NCBI GenBank assembly: GCA_951812665.1
Contig: CATOST010000043.1
Span: 48,770-112,769, forward strand
Source of the DNA: an uncultured Acidobacteriota bacterium
Lineage (GTDB): Bacteria; Acidobacteriota; UBA6911; RPQK01; JAJDTT01
Direction: 5' to 3'
Length of the DNA stretch: 64,000 nucleotides
This document shows, piece by piece, positions 45,263 through 54,479 of this stretch. The position numbers were made by a program, and so were the translations under genes. The notes under the pieces are model-generated. The model worked only from the letters and a program-made list of their open reading frames with translations. It made no database searches and was not told the origin of the DNA. Within the stretch, counting starts at the first letter, position 1. Each line of letters begins with the position of its first letter.

Positions 45263-45402
45263 AAGCACCTCGGAGACCCTGACCTGGACCAACGGTCGAT
45301 GCTATCCATTATACCCGCTGCACCTTTCGGTACAACAAACGCGGCCTCCTGCAAGCCGGGATCATACGTCAACTGGACATGGGACCGGACGATCCGGCGG
45401 GA

Positions 45403-45774
45403 TCAACGGCCGCCCTTGCGATAGTAGGGCTGGTAGAGCTGTACCCGCACGCCGCCGGGCATTTTGAAATCCGTCACGAGGCCGAAACCCTGGTCAGTCA
45501 CTTCGCCATCGAACACCAGACCCCGGCCCTTCAGTTCCGAAACCGTGGCTTGGATGTCGTCACAGTAGAAGGAGATGTCGTGGGTGCCGGCCGGACTGCC
45601 GTGCTTCGCGGACGGGTCGGTGGGATGAACGCCCATGTCCGCCTCCCGCAGATTGAAGATTAGCCAGCCGCCGCCCACGTCGGTGTAGGAGTCGAAACCC
45701 AGCTTATCGCGCAGGAACTCGCGCAACGCTTCCGGCTCCGACGAGTAGAACATGGTATGAACGCCCTTGATCAT
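45403..45774 (-). CDS. VOC (glyoxalase/bleomycin-resistance) family protein
   Basis: 123 residues with the paired beta-alpha-beta modules of this fold: 'MFYSSEPEALREFLRDKLGFDSY', 'GWLIFNLREADMGVHP', 'HDISFYCDDIQATVSELKGRG' and 'MPGGVRVQLYQP'. Candidate metal ligands are the His of 'VHTMF' or 'GTHDI' and the late Gln. Members act on many small molecules; no substrate assigned. Confidence 0.85.
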   Translation of the reverse strand: MIKGVHTMFYSSEPEALREFLRDKLGFDSYTDVGGGWLIFNLREADMGVHPTDPSAKHGSPAGTHDISFYCDDIQATVSELKGRGLVFDGEVTDQGFGLVTDFKMPGGVRVQLYQPYYRKGGR

Positions 45775-45900
45775 GGTCTCGCTTTTTTCCTCCGCCTATT
45801 CTAGTCCACCATCGTATCGATATGTATCACGAAAAACGTCGGCGACTCTTCCTCGCTACACTTACCTCATTGCAGTTAAGTCTCACCCCTGCATCCCTAT

Positions 45901-47383
45901 CAGCCCGTGGCAAAAGTCCGGGAAACAACGCCAGACCTCCGACATAAAATGACACTATGGCGATGGGAAAGAAACCGTCTTCGAGACGGCAGCGGGGGAT
46001 GTGGGTGGCGACACAGAAACTGCCCCGGAGTCCCGGGCATCCCTTCAATGAGCGATTGAATCAGGTCCTGGAGAAAGCCGGTTTCGACACCTTCGTGGAA
46101 GGGCTGTGCGTCCGGTTTTACGCCACCGGGATCGGGCGGCCGAGTCTGCGGCCCGGACGGCACTTCCGGATGCTGTTGGTCGGGTACTTCGAGGGACTGA
46201 ACTCGGAACGGGCCATCGCCTGGCGGGTGGCGGATTCGATGAGCCTGCGCGCTTTTCTGGACTTGGACCCGGAGGAGACGCCGCCGAATCACTCGACCTT
46301 GTCGCGCACGCGGCGACGGATCAACGTGGAGACGCACCGAGAGGTGTTCACCTGGGTGCTGGCGCGTTTGGCGGAAGCGGGACTGGTGCGGGGGAAGACG
46401 ATCGGGATCGACGTGACGACGTTGGAGGCGAACGCGGCGATGCGCAGCCTGGTGCGCCGGGACACGGGACAAGACTATGAGACCTTCGTGAAGGGACTGG
46501 CAAATAGCTCGGGAGTGCCGACGCCGACTCGCAAGGAGCTGGTTCGGTTCGACCGCAAGCGCAAGAAAAAGACGAGCAACCGGGAGTGGGTGAATCCACA
46601 CGACCCGGAGGCGAAGATCACGAAGCTCAAGGACGGTCGGACCCGACTGGGGCACAAGGTGGAAGAGGCCGTGGACCTGGAGACGGGGGCGTTGGTGGCG
46701 GTGACGGCGCCGGAGGAGTTGGGGGACGCCCAGACGATGGGGGACACCCTGCGGATGGCGCGGGAGGAAGTGAAGGCGGTCGGGTCAGGAGCCCAGGTCC
46801 GGGAAGTGGTGACGGACGAGGGCTACCACAGCAACGAGACGGTTCTGGAGTTGAAGGAGCAGGGACTGCGGGGGTATCTGTCGGAACCGGATCGGGGGCG
46901 GCGCAACTGGAAGGGAAAGAACAGGAAGTACCAAGCGCCGGTCTACGCCAATCGGAGACGGATCCGGGGACGGCGGGGACGACGGTTGCAGCGGCAACGG
47001 AGCGAGTTGGTGGAGCGGCCGTTCGCGCACCAGTTCACCACGGGAGGGCTGCGCCGGATCTTCGTCCGGGGCCACGCCAACGTGCGCAAGCGATTGCTGA
47101 TCCACGTGTGCGGATTCAACCTGGGACTGCTGATGCGTCACCTGACGGGGGTCGGGACGCCCCGGAGTCTGCAGGGCCGGGTCCTGGCGCGTCATTTTGC
47201 GCCTTTTGGGGCGAAAAAAAAAAGGGGCGTTTGATCGGCTGGAATCGGCTCTGGAAGCGCTTCTGGGCGTCGATCCGTCTCGATTTGAGGTCTTGGGCTT
47301 CCCGGACCCATCAATAAACCAACTCCACGTCAGATTGCGGAAAGAACGATAGTCCGAGGAATCAGGACTTTTGCCACGGGCTG
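45901..47383 (+). mobile_element. IS5/IS1182-like insertion sequence, complete, 4-bp target duplication
   Basis: 1483 bases with perfect 19-bp inverted repeats, CAGCCCGTGGCAAAAGTCC, at 45901-45919 and reversed at 47365-47383. CTAT flanks it on both sides (45897-45900, 47384-47387). It carries one transposase on plus. It has landed at the very 5' end of an IS1634-type transposase gene, separating its coding frame from any upstream start. Confidence 0.9.
45957..47234 (+). CDS. IS5/IS1182-like DDE transposase with a poly-A slippery end
   Basis: 425 residues: an N-terminal DUF772-like domain ('RMLLVGYFEGLNSERAIAWRV', 'NHSTLSRTRRRI'), then the DDE core 'TIGIDVTTLEANAAM' (Asp), 'VVTDEGYHSNETVLEL' (Asp) and a late Glu near 'RSELVERPFAH'. 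The frame ends shortly after an A10 run (47214-47223). Reading with one A fewer would replace 'RGV-stop' by ~40 further residues that look like protein ('AFDRLESALEALLGVDP') and end at 47352, just inside the right repeat. Transcriptional slippage on A runs is known in IS transposases; here it is a possibility, not shown. Confidence 0.85.
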   Translation: MAMGKKPSSRRQRGMWVATQKLPRSPGHPFNERLNQVLEKAGFDTFVEGLCVRFYATGIGRPSLRPGRHFRMLLVGYFEGLNSERAIAWRVADSMSLRAFLDLDPEETPPNHSTLSRTRRRINVETHREVFTWVLARLAEAGLVRGKTIGIDVTTLEANAAMRSLVRRDTGQDYETFVKGLANSSGVPTPTRKELVRFDRKRKKKTSNREWVNPHDPEAKITKLKDGRTRLGHKVEEAVDLETGALVAVTAPEELGDAQTMGDTLRMAREEVKAVGSGAQVREVVTDEGYHSNETVLELKEQGLRGYLSEPDRGRRNWKGKNRKYQAPVYANRRRIRGRRGRRLQRQRSELVERPFAHQFTTGGLRRIFVRGHANVRKRLLIHVCGFNLGLLMRHLTGVGTPRSLQGRVLARHFAPFGAKKKRGV

Positions 47384-49169
47384 CTATCACGTCGACGTCA
47401 TCCCCAACCGTTCCAGCCCTCCCGCCATCCTCTTCCGAGAAGCCAAACGCGAGGGCAAGCGCATCCGTCGCACCACCCTCGCCAACCTCTCCAAACTCCC
47501 CCCGGAGATCGTCGACGGCATCCGCGCCCTGCTCAAGGGCGGGCAAGTCTATCGCCCTCTGGGCGAGTCGCTCGCCATTCGCCGCGCCCTGCCCCATGGC
47601 CATGTCGCCGCCCTACTCGGCCTCGCCCGCCGTCTCGGTTTCCAGCGCATCCTGCACCGCAAACGCAGCCGCAACCGCGACCTCGCGCTGGCCGCCATCG
47701 TCGCCCGCGTGCTCCAACCTCTCTCCAAGCTCGCCACCGCCCGGGGACTGTCCCCCCCGACCGCCACCAGCAGTCTCGGCCCCCTCCTTGACCTCGGCTG
47801 TGTCCGCGGCAACGAGATGCTGGCGATGCTCGACTGGTTGCTGGGACGCCAGATCTGGATCGAGAAGAGCCTGGCCAGACGGCACCTGGAGGGCCGAACC
47901 CTTTTGCTTTACGACGTTTCCTCCAGTTATCTCGAGGGGCACAGCTCTCCCCTGGCCGCGTTCGGCCACAACCGGGACGGCAAGAAGGGCAAGCCGCAGA
48001 TCGTCTTCGGCCTGCTTTGTGCCGGGGACGGTTGTCCGCTGGCGGTGGACGTGTTCTCGGGCAACACGGCGGATCCCACCACGGTGGCGACGCAGGTGAA
48101 AAAGATTCAGGGGCGCTTCGGCATCGAATCCATCGCGCTGGTCGGGGACCGCGGCATGCTCACCACGGCGCGGCTCAAGCAAGACCTCTCGCCGACCGGA
48201 CTGGCCTGGGTCTCGGCCTTGAGAACGGATGGGATCCGCAAGTTGCTGCGGCCGTCAAAATCGGGTGGAGACGGGGAGGCGCCAGCTCCGTTGCGGCCGG
48301 GCGAGTTGGTTCCCGACCGGGTCGCAGAGATCCTGAGTCCGGACTTTCCCGGCGAGCGCCTGCTGGTCTGCCTCAATCCCCGCTTGCGGCAGGAGCGAGC
48401 CTGCAAGCGCCAGGAACTGCTGCGGGATACGGAGAAAATCCTGCAGACCATTGCCAACGCCGTACGCTCCCCGAGATCCCGGCTCCGGGGCCAGCAGGCG
48501 ATCAACCGCCGGGTGGGGCGGGACGTCTCCCGCAAGAAGGTAGAGAAACACTTCGAAATCGAGGTCACGAACGACGACATCCGATGGTCCAGACGCCAAG
48601 AGAAGATCGACGCGGAGGCGCAGTTGGACGGCATCTACGTCATTCGGACCAGCCTGGAGGCCTCCGCCCTCTCAGCCGGGGAGGCGGTGGAAGCGTACAA
48701 GTCTCTGGCCCAGGTCGAACAGGCGTTTCGCTCGCTCAAGACGACGCAGCTCGCGCTACGTCCAGTCTACGTCTACAGCGAAGACCATGTGCGCGGGCAT
48801 GTCTTTCTGTGTGTCCTGGCGTATTACCTGGAATGGCACCTGCGACGGCGTCTGGCGCCGCAGCTGTTCCAGGAGGAGGATCGGGCGGGAGCGCGAGCGT
48901 TGCACAAGTCCCCGGTGGAAAAGGCGCAGGTCTCTGCGCGCACGAAGGCCAAGGCCGCGCGCAAGCGAACGGCGGAGGGGCTCCCGGTGCATAGCCTCCA
49001 GACGTTGCTGGCGGATCTCAGCACGCTCACCCTCAACCAGGTGACCCTGCCGGACGCTCCGGATCACCCGTTCCCGATGTTCGCCAAGCCAACGCCGCTG
49101 CAGCAGAAGGCTTTCGACCTGCTCGGCGTGGATCCGACTCGATTTGTTGCCAGTAATTTGGCTGGTTGA
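47382..49169 (+). pseudogene. IS1634-type transposase, 5' end disrupted
   Basis: The frame runs from the IS junction ('CYHVDVIPNRSSPPAILF') through 'RTLLLYDVSSSYLEGHSSPLA' (first Asp), 'IALVGDRGMLTTARLKQDL' (second Asp), 'YKSLAQVEQAFRSLKTTQLALRPVYV' (Glu region) to the stop at 49169; the DDE core is complete. The first ATG/GTG/TTG in frame is only at 47709, past ~110 residues of clearly coding sequence. Joining across the inserted IS gives CTG-CAT-CCC-TAT-CAC with a stop (TAA) just upstream and no normal start. No inverted repeats of its own were found. Confidence 0.75.
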
Positions 49170-49198
49170 TTTGGTCTATCTTTCGGAATTAAAAAGGG

Positions 49199-50161
49199 TT
49201 AGGAGAATATCTCAAGTGAAGTTCCGCCTAGCTGCGAGAAGTCGAGTCGTTCGAGAGCTTCAATTCCGTGTTGTTCACAGTAATATTCAGTAACCCCTTG
49301 GACCATTTCATAGGCAACGAGCATCTCAGGATAATACCAATCAGCGTCTACGCTTCGGTCCACCCATGTGAGATCCACCATGTAGGAGTCTCCCAATACC
49401 ACTCCCTCTACACAGGAATCTCCGTCGGTTGAATATCGAATTGAACATGTAAACCCCAGTGAGCTAACTCCGCCCAAAATTTCCTTGATACTTTCAACTG
49501 ATTCACCAGTCTCGCGACGCATGAGGTCGATATCGATATGAACATTCTCCGGCAACGCATCGGGGCAACCACAACGAAAGACAGTGAGAATTACATTTCT
49601 TTCATTGGACGTCATCTTCCGAAGCGAAGAAAGAAATGACCATGCGGTCTTACGTGCACTCCTTTGAGCTTCCTCGTCATCCGCGATTTCAAGACGTACA
49701 AACAGCCGATCCAAGACTGGGGGCATGTAATCCTGCTGTAGTGGCATTCCTAACTTCTGCCGTGCGAGATCAGCGAGTTCGCAAGGCGGGGTTCGTACGC
49801 CATCAATATAATGGATAGTATCTCGCAAGCCCGGAACCGGAGTATTGTCAAACCGTACCGGGAGTATGTACTCTTGTTTCTCTTTCACGGCTCGAGCCTG
49901 TGCACTTTGTCGTTCTGCATTCGGCCATACCTTTCTGGCGTAGTCTTTGGAAACAAAGAGAATACAGTATCTACAGCGATACTGGTATATATTATCTAAA
50001 TGTACATACAGGTCCTTGCCCCACAAGTCTGCTCTCTCATAATCATCGAAGAAGACACGAATTCCGAGAGAGCTTAGCTCATTGGCAACTCGATCGACAT
50101 ACTCACGTTGTTCTCCAGCGAAAGATAAGCCGACATCGTACTCGTACTCGCTACTACTCAT
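49199..50161 (-). CDS. TIR-domain protein, solitary
   Basis: 320 residues. The N-terminal ~140 form a TIR domain: 'YDVGLSFAGEQREYVDRVANEL', 'IRVFFDDYERADLWGKDL', 'CRYCILFVSKDYARKVWPNAERQSAQARA' (quoted in part), where the Glu in the 'WPNAER' region is at the usual NAD-hydrolase catalytic position. The C-terminal ~170 residues are not recognised and may be a sensor. Codon use and base composition are visibly more AT-rich than the flanks (TATATTATCTAAATG), suggesting transfer. It lies between an IS1634 remnant and a vapBC pair. Bacterial TIR proteins commonly act in anti-phage defence through NAD depletion; here inferred. Confidence 0.82.
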   Translation of the reverse strand: MSSSEYEYDVGLSFAGEQREYVDRVANELSSLGIRVFFDDYERADLWGKDLYVHLDNIYQYRCRYCILFVSKDYARKVWPNAERQSAQARAVKEKQEYILPVRFDNTPVPGLRDTIHYIDGVRTPPCELADLARQKLGMPLQQDYMPPVLDRLFVRLEIADDEEAQRSARKTAWSFLSSLRKMTSNERNVILTVFRCGCPDALPENVHIDIDLMRRETGESVESIKEILGGVSSLGFTCSIRYSTDGDSCVEGVVLGDSYMVDLTWVDRSVDADWYYPEMLVAYEMVQGVTEYYCEQHGIEALERLDFSQLGGTSLEIFS

Positions 50162-50239
50162 AGGTCACATTTTCTCTGTTTCTCATTTGCATTTTCACGG
50201 TACCGAAGCGGACCGCCAGCAGGACGTGGCTCTATATTG

Positions 50240-50674
50240 TCATCGGTCCGTGCCGATCAATTCCGAGACTTCGGCCGCCGACCCGCTGCTCCTCTTCAAG
50301 AGGGCTACGGCGCTACGATCAAAACTTGCGAACACGGTTCCACCAAGTTCCTCACCTTGATGAGCGATGACTCCATCGGCAAAGTCTCCACCTGCGCGTA
50401 GCATGGTCAAACCCGCCTCGACCGCCGGAATATCGGTGACCACGGTTTCAATTTCGCATATCGCCTGGATCGCTACGGCGATCTCATCGACCTTGTGACC
50501 GTAGCCGCGCTTCAGCACCCACGCGAACTCACAAAAGACCGGCACCGGGACGGCAATTGCGGTTGCGCGCCGGAGCAGCGCCCGTGCAGCCGTGACCTGA
50601 TTCGTGTCGTCTTGCAGGACCGCACGCAGCAGAACATTCGTATCGGCTGTAATCCTCACTCCTCGTCCGCCCAC
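50240..50674 (-). CDS. vapC: PIN-domain toxin (VapC-like)
   Basis: 144 residues: 'ITADTNVLLRAVLQDD' (first Asp), 'FCEFAWVLKRGYG' (Glu), 'GGDFADGVIAHQGEELGG' and 'FASFDRSAVALLK' complete the PIN acidic set. Overlaps the upstream antitoxin by 19 bases. Separate from the pair at 19.2 kb by sequence. Confidence 0.87.
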   Translation of the reverse strand: MGGRGVRITADTNVLLRAVLQDDTNQVTAARALLRRATAIAVPVPVFCEFAWVLKRGYGHKVDEIAVAIQAICEIETVVTDIPAVEAGLTMLRAGGDFADGVIAHQGEELGGTVFASFDRSAVALLKRSSGSAAEVSELIGTDR

Positions 50675-50907
50675 CCTGAAGCGGCGATTTCGTTGATTTT
50701 ATCGATGGATAGCCGGGGTGTTCCCGGTCTCCCAAGCATACCGAATACGCTTGCCACCGGGTTTCCGCGTTTCGGTCTCAGTTGCATCCGTCCGCCCGTC
50801 AGCAGGTCGATGTCGAGTTTGTCGCCTGGACGCACACCTAGATGATTCAGCACCTCTTTGCGCAGGGTGATCTGCCCCTTGGCGGTTACAGTGAGTGTGA
50901 TAGCCAT
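50656..50907 (-). CDS. vapB: AbrB-type antitoxin (VapB-like)
   Basis: I start at MAITLTVTAKGQ (50907) rather than 50949. The AbrB hairpin is 'KGQITLRKEVLNHLGVRPGDKLDIDLL', quoted in part, followed by a toxin-binding tail 'PRLSIDKINEIAASGWADEE'. It would repress the operon with VapC. The 130 bases upstream to 51039 hold no gene. Confidence 0.87.
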   Translation of the reverse strand: MAITLTVTAKGQITLRKEVLNHLGVRPGDKLDIDLLTGGRMQLRPKRGNPVASVFGMLGRPGTPRLSIDKINEIAASGWADEE

Positions 50908-51039
50908 GGTTCCAACTCCGTTGCACTTTATCCGAAAATTGTAAGGCAAATTTGCCTTTTTATCAATGGATACACATCGAGAACCCGCCTACTGGAAAAG
51001 CGCCAGCGGGTCATCGAAACGTCCGGCTCCCTTGCCCCC

Positions 51040-54000
51040 TCAATCCGATTCCCGTCGAGGATTCAAGATAACCCTCCAGAACCAGCCGTCTACCTGGACA
51101 AAGAGGACGTTGGGCTCGACCTCGATCACGGTGGAGTAGGAGGAACCCATCCGCTCCGCCACGGTGGCGGTCTGCCAAGTCTTACCCTCGTCCTCGCTCA
51201 GGGCGAAACGCACCAGCGCGCCCCGCTCCCTGGGCTGGAGATGGGTGCCCGCCGGGAATCTCTCACCGTAGCTCAACAGCACCCTCCCGTCGCGGAGCTT
51301 GAGGAGTGTCGGATCGCAGCCCCGGTCGAATCCGGTGTAGACCGGCTCGCTCCAGGTCTTTCCCCAATCCTCGCTCCAACTGGCGTACAGAGGCGTGAAG
51401 TGGCCGGTCCGCATGACGCAGAGGAGCCGGCCTTCGCCCAGATGGAGGAGGGACGGCTCGGTGAAGCCTTCGCCCACCGGGTCTCCCGGCTTGGGTGCGG
51501 CAACGGTGGAGAAGTAGTCCCACGACCGCCCCTCGTCCTTGGAAATCAAGGTGAAGGTCCGCTGCTGATAGTGGGTCTCCGACGAGCTGCGGCGGTCGGT
51601 GGGCGCCAGGTCGTCCTGTTCCAGGTTTCCCTCCATGGTGGTCATAAGGGTCCCGTCGGGCATCTCCAGCATGTCCCGGTAGAAGTAGAGCCCGTACCAC
51701 TCGCCCTTTTCCCGGGCCCTCGGCGGACCGCCCGGAACCCGAATCACCGATTGCTCCTCCCGGAGGGTCGCCAGGCCGTCCCGAGAGCGCCAGGAGCGGA
51801 CGGTATAGAGTCCAGGCGACTGGAAGTCGGCGGGCCCGCCCAGCGCGAAGAAGTGCCCCTTGCGGACGTAGAAGACCCGCTCCGGAATGCGGAGGACTTC
51901 TTGCAGGGAAGGCCCCTCGTGAGCCAGATAGGTTTTGCCCCCGTCCAGAGTCTTCTTGTCCCCGTAAAGATAGATGGTGCCGTCCGGCGCCTGGAAGGAT
52001 CGGGCCCATCCCCCCTCTCCCCAGCCTCCGCCCGGTCCGTAGCGCCGGATCGGCCCGACTTCCCGGATGAAGCTTGGCCCCGCTTTCGGCGGCCCGACCG
52101 CACCGGAGATTCTCCGGCTGACCCGAACCTCGTCCACCAGGCCGACCAACTGATTCCCGGGATCGCTCCGGGCCTCGTGACGGTGCGTGATGAAGCGCCC
52201 TTCCAAATCCTGCCCCACCCTCAGATCGGACGCCAGGTAGAGCCCCACGGCCGGAGCCCTGCCGGGAGGAGTCAAATGGCGGACGATGGAACGATCGTAG
52301 TAGAGGTGGGAAGTCCCCGGCATGAGTTGCCCCTCGCCGACCTGGACGCCGTCCAGATAGAGGCGGACCCGCCCCTCATCGTAGGTGGCCTCCATCAGGT
52401 GGAAGCGATCGGTGAGGATGGAGACCGAACGGGACCGCACGGTCTGACCGTTGCAGACGAAGCGAAGGTCGCCGCCGTTGGGATTGAAGTCGAAGATGAG
52501 CTCTCCCGTGGCCGGGTCCCCCGTCCCGCGGTAGTTGCTGAACAGGCGCATGCGCCGTTTCAGGGCCGGCTTCACGCGGGCCGAGAGGGTAAAGCGGGTG
52601 CCCAGGTGCCGGGTTCCGGGAATCTCAAGAGCGTCGTGGGTCTTCCCCTCCCCGAAGAACTCCACCGCGCCGCTTCCGGAGGAGGCGGCTTCTCGATCCT
52701 GGACGATCTGGACCGAGCTGTGCAGGCGCACGTCCTGACGTCCGTCTTCGGTCCGCTTGTCCCGGACTGAGCTGTCCACGTCCCCCTCGAAATCGAGCAG
52801 GATGTCCAGAAGGGGCGATTGGTCCGCCGGCTCCATGGGCCCGGCCGCCCGGTAGGAGTACAGGGAGGCGTTCTGGAGGAAGAACCGGAGCTGCACGGGC
52901 CGCGCGGACTTTGGCCACCGGTCCCGTCCCTGCCAGCGGACGACCTGGTCGATCCCTTCGCCCTGCACGGGGTCACATTGATCCTTGCCGAAACCGGGAA
53001 TGACGTTTCCGGACGAGTCCAGCAACTCCACCCGCACCCAACCGCTGCGGGCGTCGGCATTCACCCGGAGAGGTCCGGTAAAACGACGCAGCCGACGAGT
53101 GGTAAAGGAGCCCGCCTCCTCGCCCGCATCCAGGGACGCGAACCCGTCCTTGCGCAGGGTGGCCAAGCCGATGGCGCAGTTCCCCCATCCCCCCGCCACC
53201 GGGCTCACGTGGGTCTGGTCCGAGGCTCCGTAGAAGAGCTTGATTTCGTCCCCCTCGACCAACGGCTGACTCGGAGTGTGCAACATGCCGTCGTCCCAAC
53301 TTCCCGCGACGCCCAGCTCCAGAAGCGGTGGCCGGTCACCCTCTTCCCGCTTCCACTCGATGCCGTCCCGGCTGCTCACCAACTCCACGTGGATGGTCCC
53401 GTCGTTGTGCCCGTCGTCGATCCGGAACACCCAGAGAAAGCCCAGGTACATGGACTCGTAGGCAAATGCGGAGAGGCCGTAGAAGTCGGTGTGTTGCCGG
53501 TCGGCGGTCACCCAACGGTCGTCAACAGCGTCCGGCGCCAGCACCAGTTGGGTCGGAGGCCAGTGGAGGAAGTCGGTGGTGGCGGTCAGACCGATGGCCC
53601 GCCGACGGTGTCCGCCATAGGGCACGAAGATCTTTGCGTAGCCCAGAAAGCGGCCTTGGTGCGGATCCCAGACGAAGTTGCCCACGTCTCCGGGGTCCGC
53701 AAACAGAGGTTCTTCCCGAATCGGGCTCCAATGCATGCCGTCGCTGGACCAGGCTCCATAGTAGCCGCTGACCCGATGACGGGGATCGGTTCGGCCGTAG
53801 TCGTAGTAGACCAGCTTGTATTCCTTCTTGGGATCCGGGTCCCAGGGGGTGTGGATCACCAGCGGGATATGGCTCTCCCGCATCCGGTCCAGAAAGATGT
53901 TGTTGGCTCCCGAGCCCCGATACTGGACGATGCCCAGGTCGGGCTTGGTCCAATGGACGCCGTCCCGGCTCTCGGCGTAGAGGTTGCGGTACTGTTCCTT

Positions 54001-54318
54001 CGGGTCAGCGTCAGGATTGGCGGTGTGGTACCAGATCCGGTAACCCTGGCCGTCGGGGAACGGGAGCACGGTTCCCAGCAGGTAGGCTACCTGCCCTTCC
54101 CAGGGACGGTCGGGCTTCAGGACCGGGTTCCCCGCATGTTTGCGAAACGGATGATAGCGGCGGACCAGTCCCTGCTTCTCCTGGATCAGGTGATCGTCCA
54201 CGACCAGTTCCCAAGGACCGGTCAGGTCTCCCAGGGACCGGGGTTTCGACTCTGGGGCGGACGCCCATGCCCACCCGGTGAAGAACAGGAAAGAAATGAC
54301 AAGACCGATTCCAATCAT
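51040..54318 (-). CDS. Large secreted propeller, LamG and sialidase protein
   Basis: ATG 54318 gives a signal peptide (GIGLVISFLFFTGWAWA); the 55 residues before it in the track are translated repeat DNA. 1092 residues: ~30-540 a GH32/43-like propeller ('ELVVDDHLIQEKQG', 'AESRDGVHWTKPDLG') like the protein at 29132; ~550-760 a LamG/concanavalin-like jelly roll ('RFTLSARVKPALKRRM', 'VRLYLDGVQVGEG', 'GLVDEVRVSRR'); ~770-1090 a sialidase-type propeller with Asp-boxes 'SKDEGRSWDY', 'SEDWGKTWSEP' and 'SEDEGKTWQ'. It probably acts on external glycans. Domain fusion of two propellers is unusual; activity unassigned. Confidence 0.82.
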   Translation of the reverse strand: MIGIGLVISFLFFTGWAWASAPESKPRSLGDLTGPWELVVDDHLIQEKQGLVRRYHPFRKHAGNPVLKPDRPWEGQVAYLLGTVLPFPDGQGYRIWYHTANPDADPKEQYRNLYAESRDGVHWTKPDLGIVQYRGSGANNIFLDRMRESHIPLVIHTPWDPDPKKEYKLVYYDYGRTDPRHRVSGYYGAWSSDGMHWSPIREEPLFADPGDVGNFVWDPHQGRFLGYAKIFVPYGGHRRRAIGLTATTDFLHWPPTQLVLAPDAVDDRWVTADRQHTDFYGLSAFAYESMYLGFLWVFRIDDGHNDGTIHVELVSSRDGIEWKREEGDRPPLLELGVAGSWDDGMLHTPSQPLVEGDEIKLFYGASDQTHVSPVAGGWGNCAIGLATLRKDGFASLDAGEEAGSFTTRRLRRFTGPLRVNADARSGWVRVELLDSSGNVIPGFGKDQCDPVQGEGIDQVVRWQGRDRWPKSARPVQLRFFLQNASLYSYRAAGPMEPADQSPLLDILLDFEGDVDSSVRDKRTEDGRQDVRLHSSVQIVQDREAASSGSGAVEFFGEGKTHDALEIPGTRHLGTRFTLSARVKPALKRRMRLFSNYRGTGDPATGELIFDFNPNGGDLRFVCNGQTVRSRSVSILTDRFHLMEATYDEGRVRLYLDGVQVGEGQLMPGTSHLYYDRSIVRHLTPPGRAPAVGLYLASDLRVGQDLEGRFITHRHEARSDPGNQLVGLVDEVRVSRRISGAVGPPKAGPSFIREVGPIRRYGPGGGWGEGGWARSFQAPDGTIYLYGDKKTLDGGKTYLAHEGPSLQEVLRIPERVFYVRKGHFFALGGPADFQSPGLYTVRSWRSRDGLATLREEQSVIRVPGGPPRAREKGEWYGLYFYRDMLEMPDGTLMTTMEGNLEQDDLAPTDRRSSSETHYQQRTFTLISKDEGRSWDYFSTVAAPKPGDPVGEGFTEPSLLHLGEGRLLCVMRTGHFTPLYASWSEDWGKTWSEPVYTGFDRGCDPTLLKLRDGRVLLSYGERFPAGTHLQPRERGALVRFALSEDEGKTWQTATVAERMGSSYSTVIEVEPNVLFVQVDGWFWRVILNPRRESD

Positions 54319-54382
54319 TTTTGGAAGTCCTCCGCCGGCCACGGGCCGGCGCAATCCAGGCAGAAAAAGGGCGTGTTGGAGC

Positions 54383-54472
54383 GGGGGTTTGCAACCCCAG
54401 GTTCCGGGGCGGTGTTGAGGAGGGGGACAGGAATGTCCCCCTCCCATGAAGAGGGGGGACAAGGATGTCCCC
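54383..54472. repeat. Composite palindromic repeat, family A, copy 2
   Basis: Same three-part order as at 26978: GGGGGTTTGCAACCCC, then GGGGGACAGGAATGTCCCCC, then GGGGGGACAAGGATGTCCCC, with longer spacing. It lies between the SDR stop and the sialidase-protein start. Confidence 0.7.
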
Positions 54473-54479
54473 ACTCCTC

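Noticed and set aside
50842-52770. 642-aa plus-strand ORF
   Set aside because: Antisense shadow of the large propeller protein.
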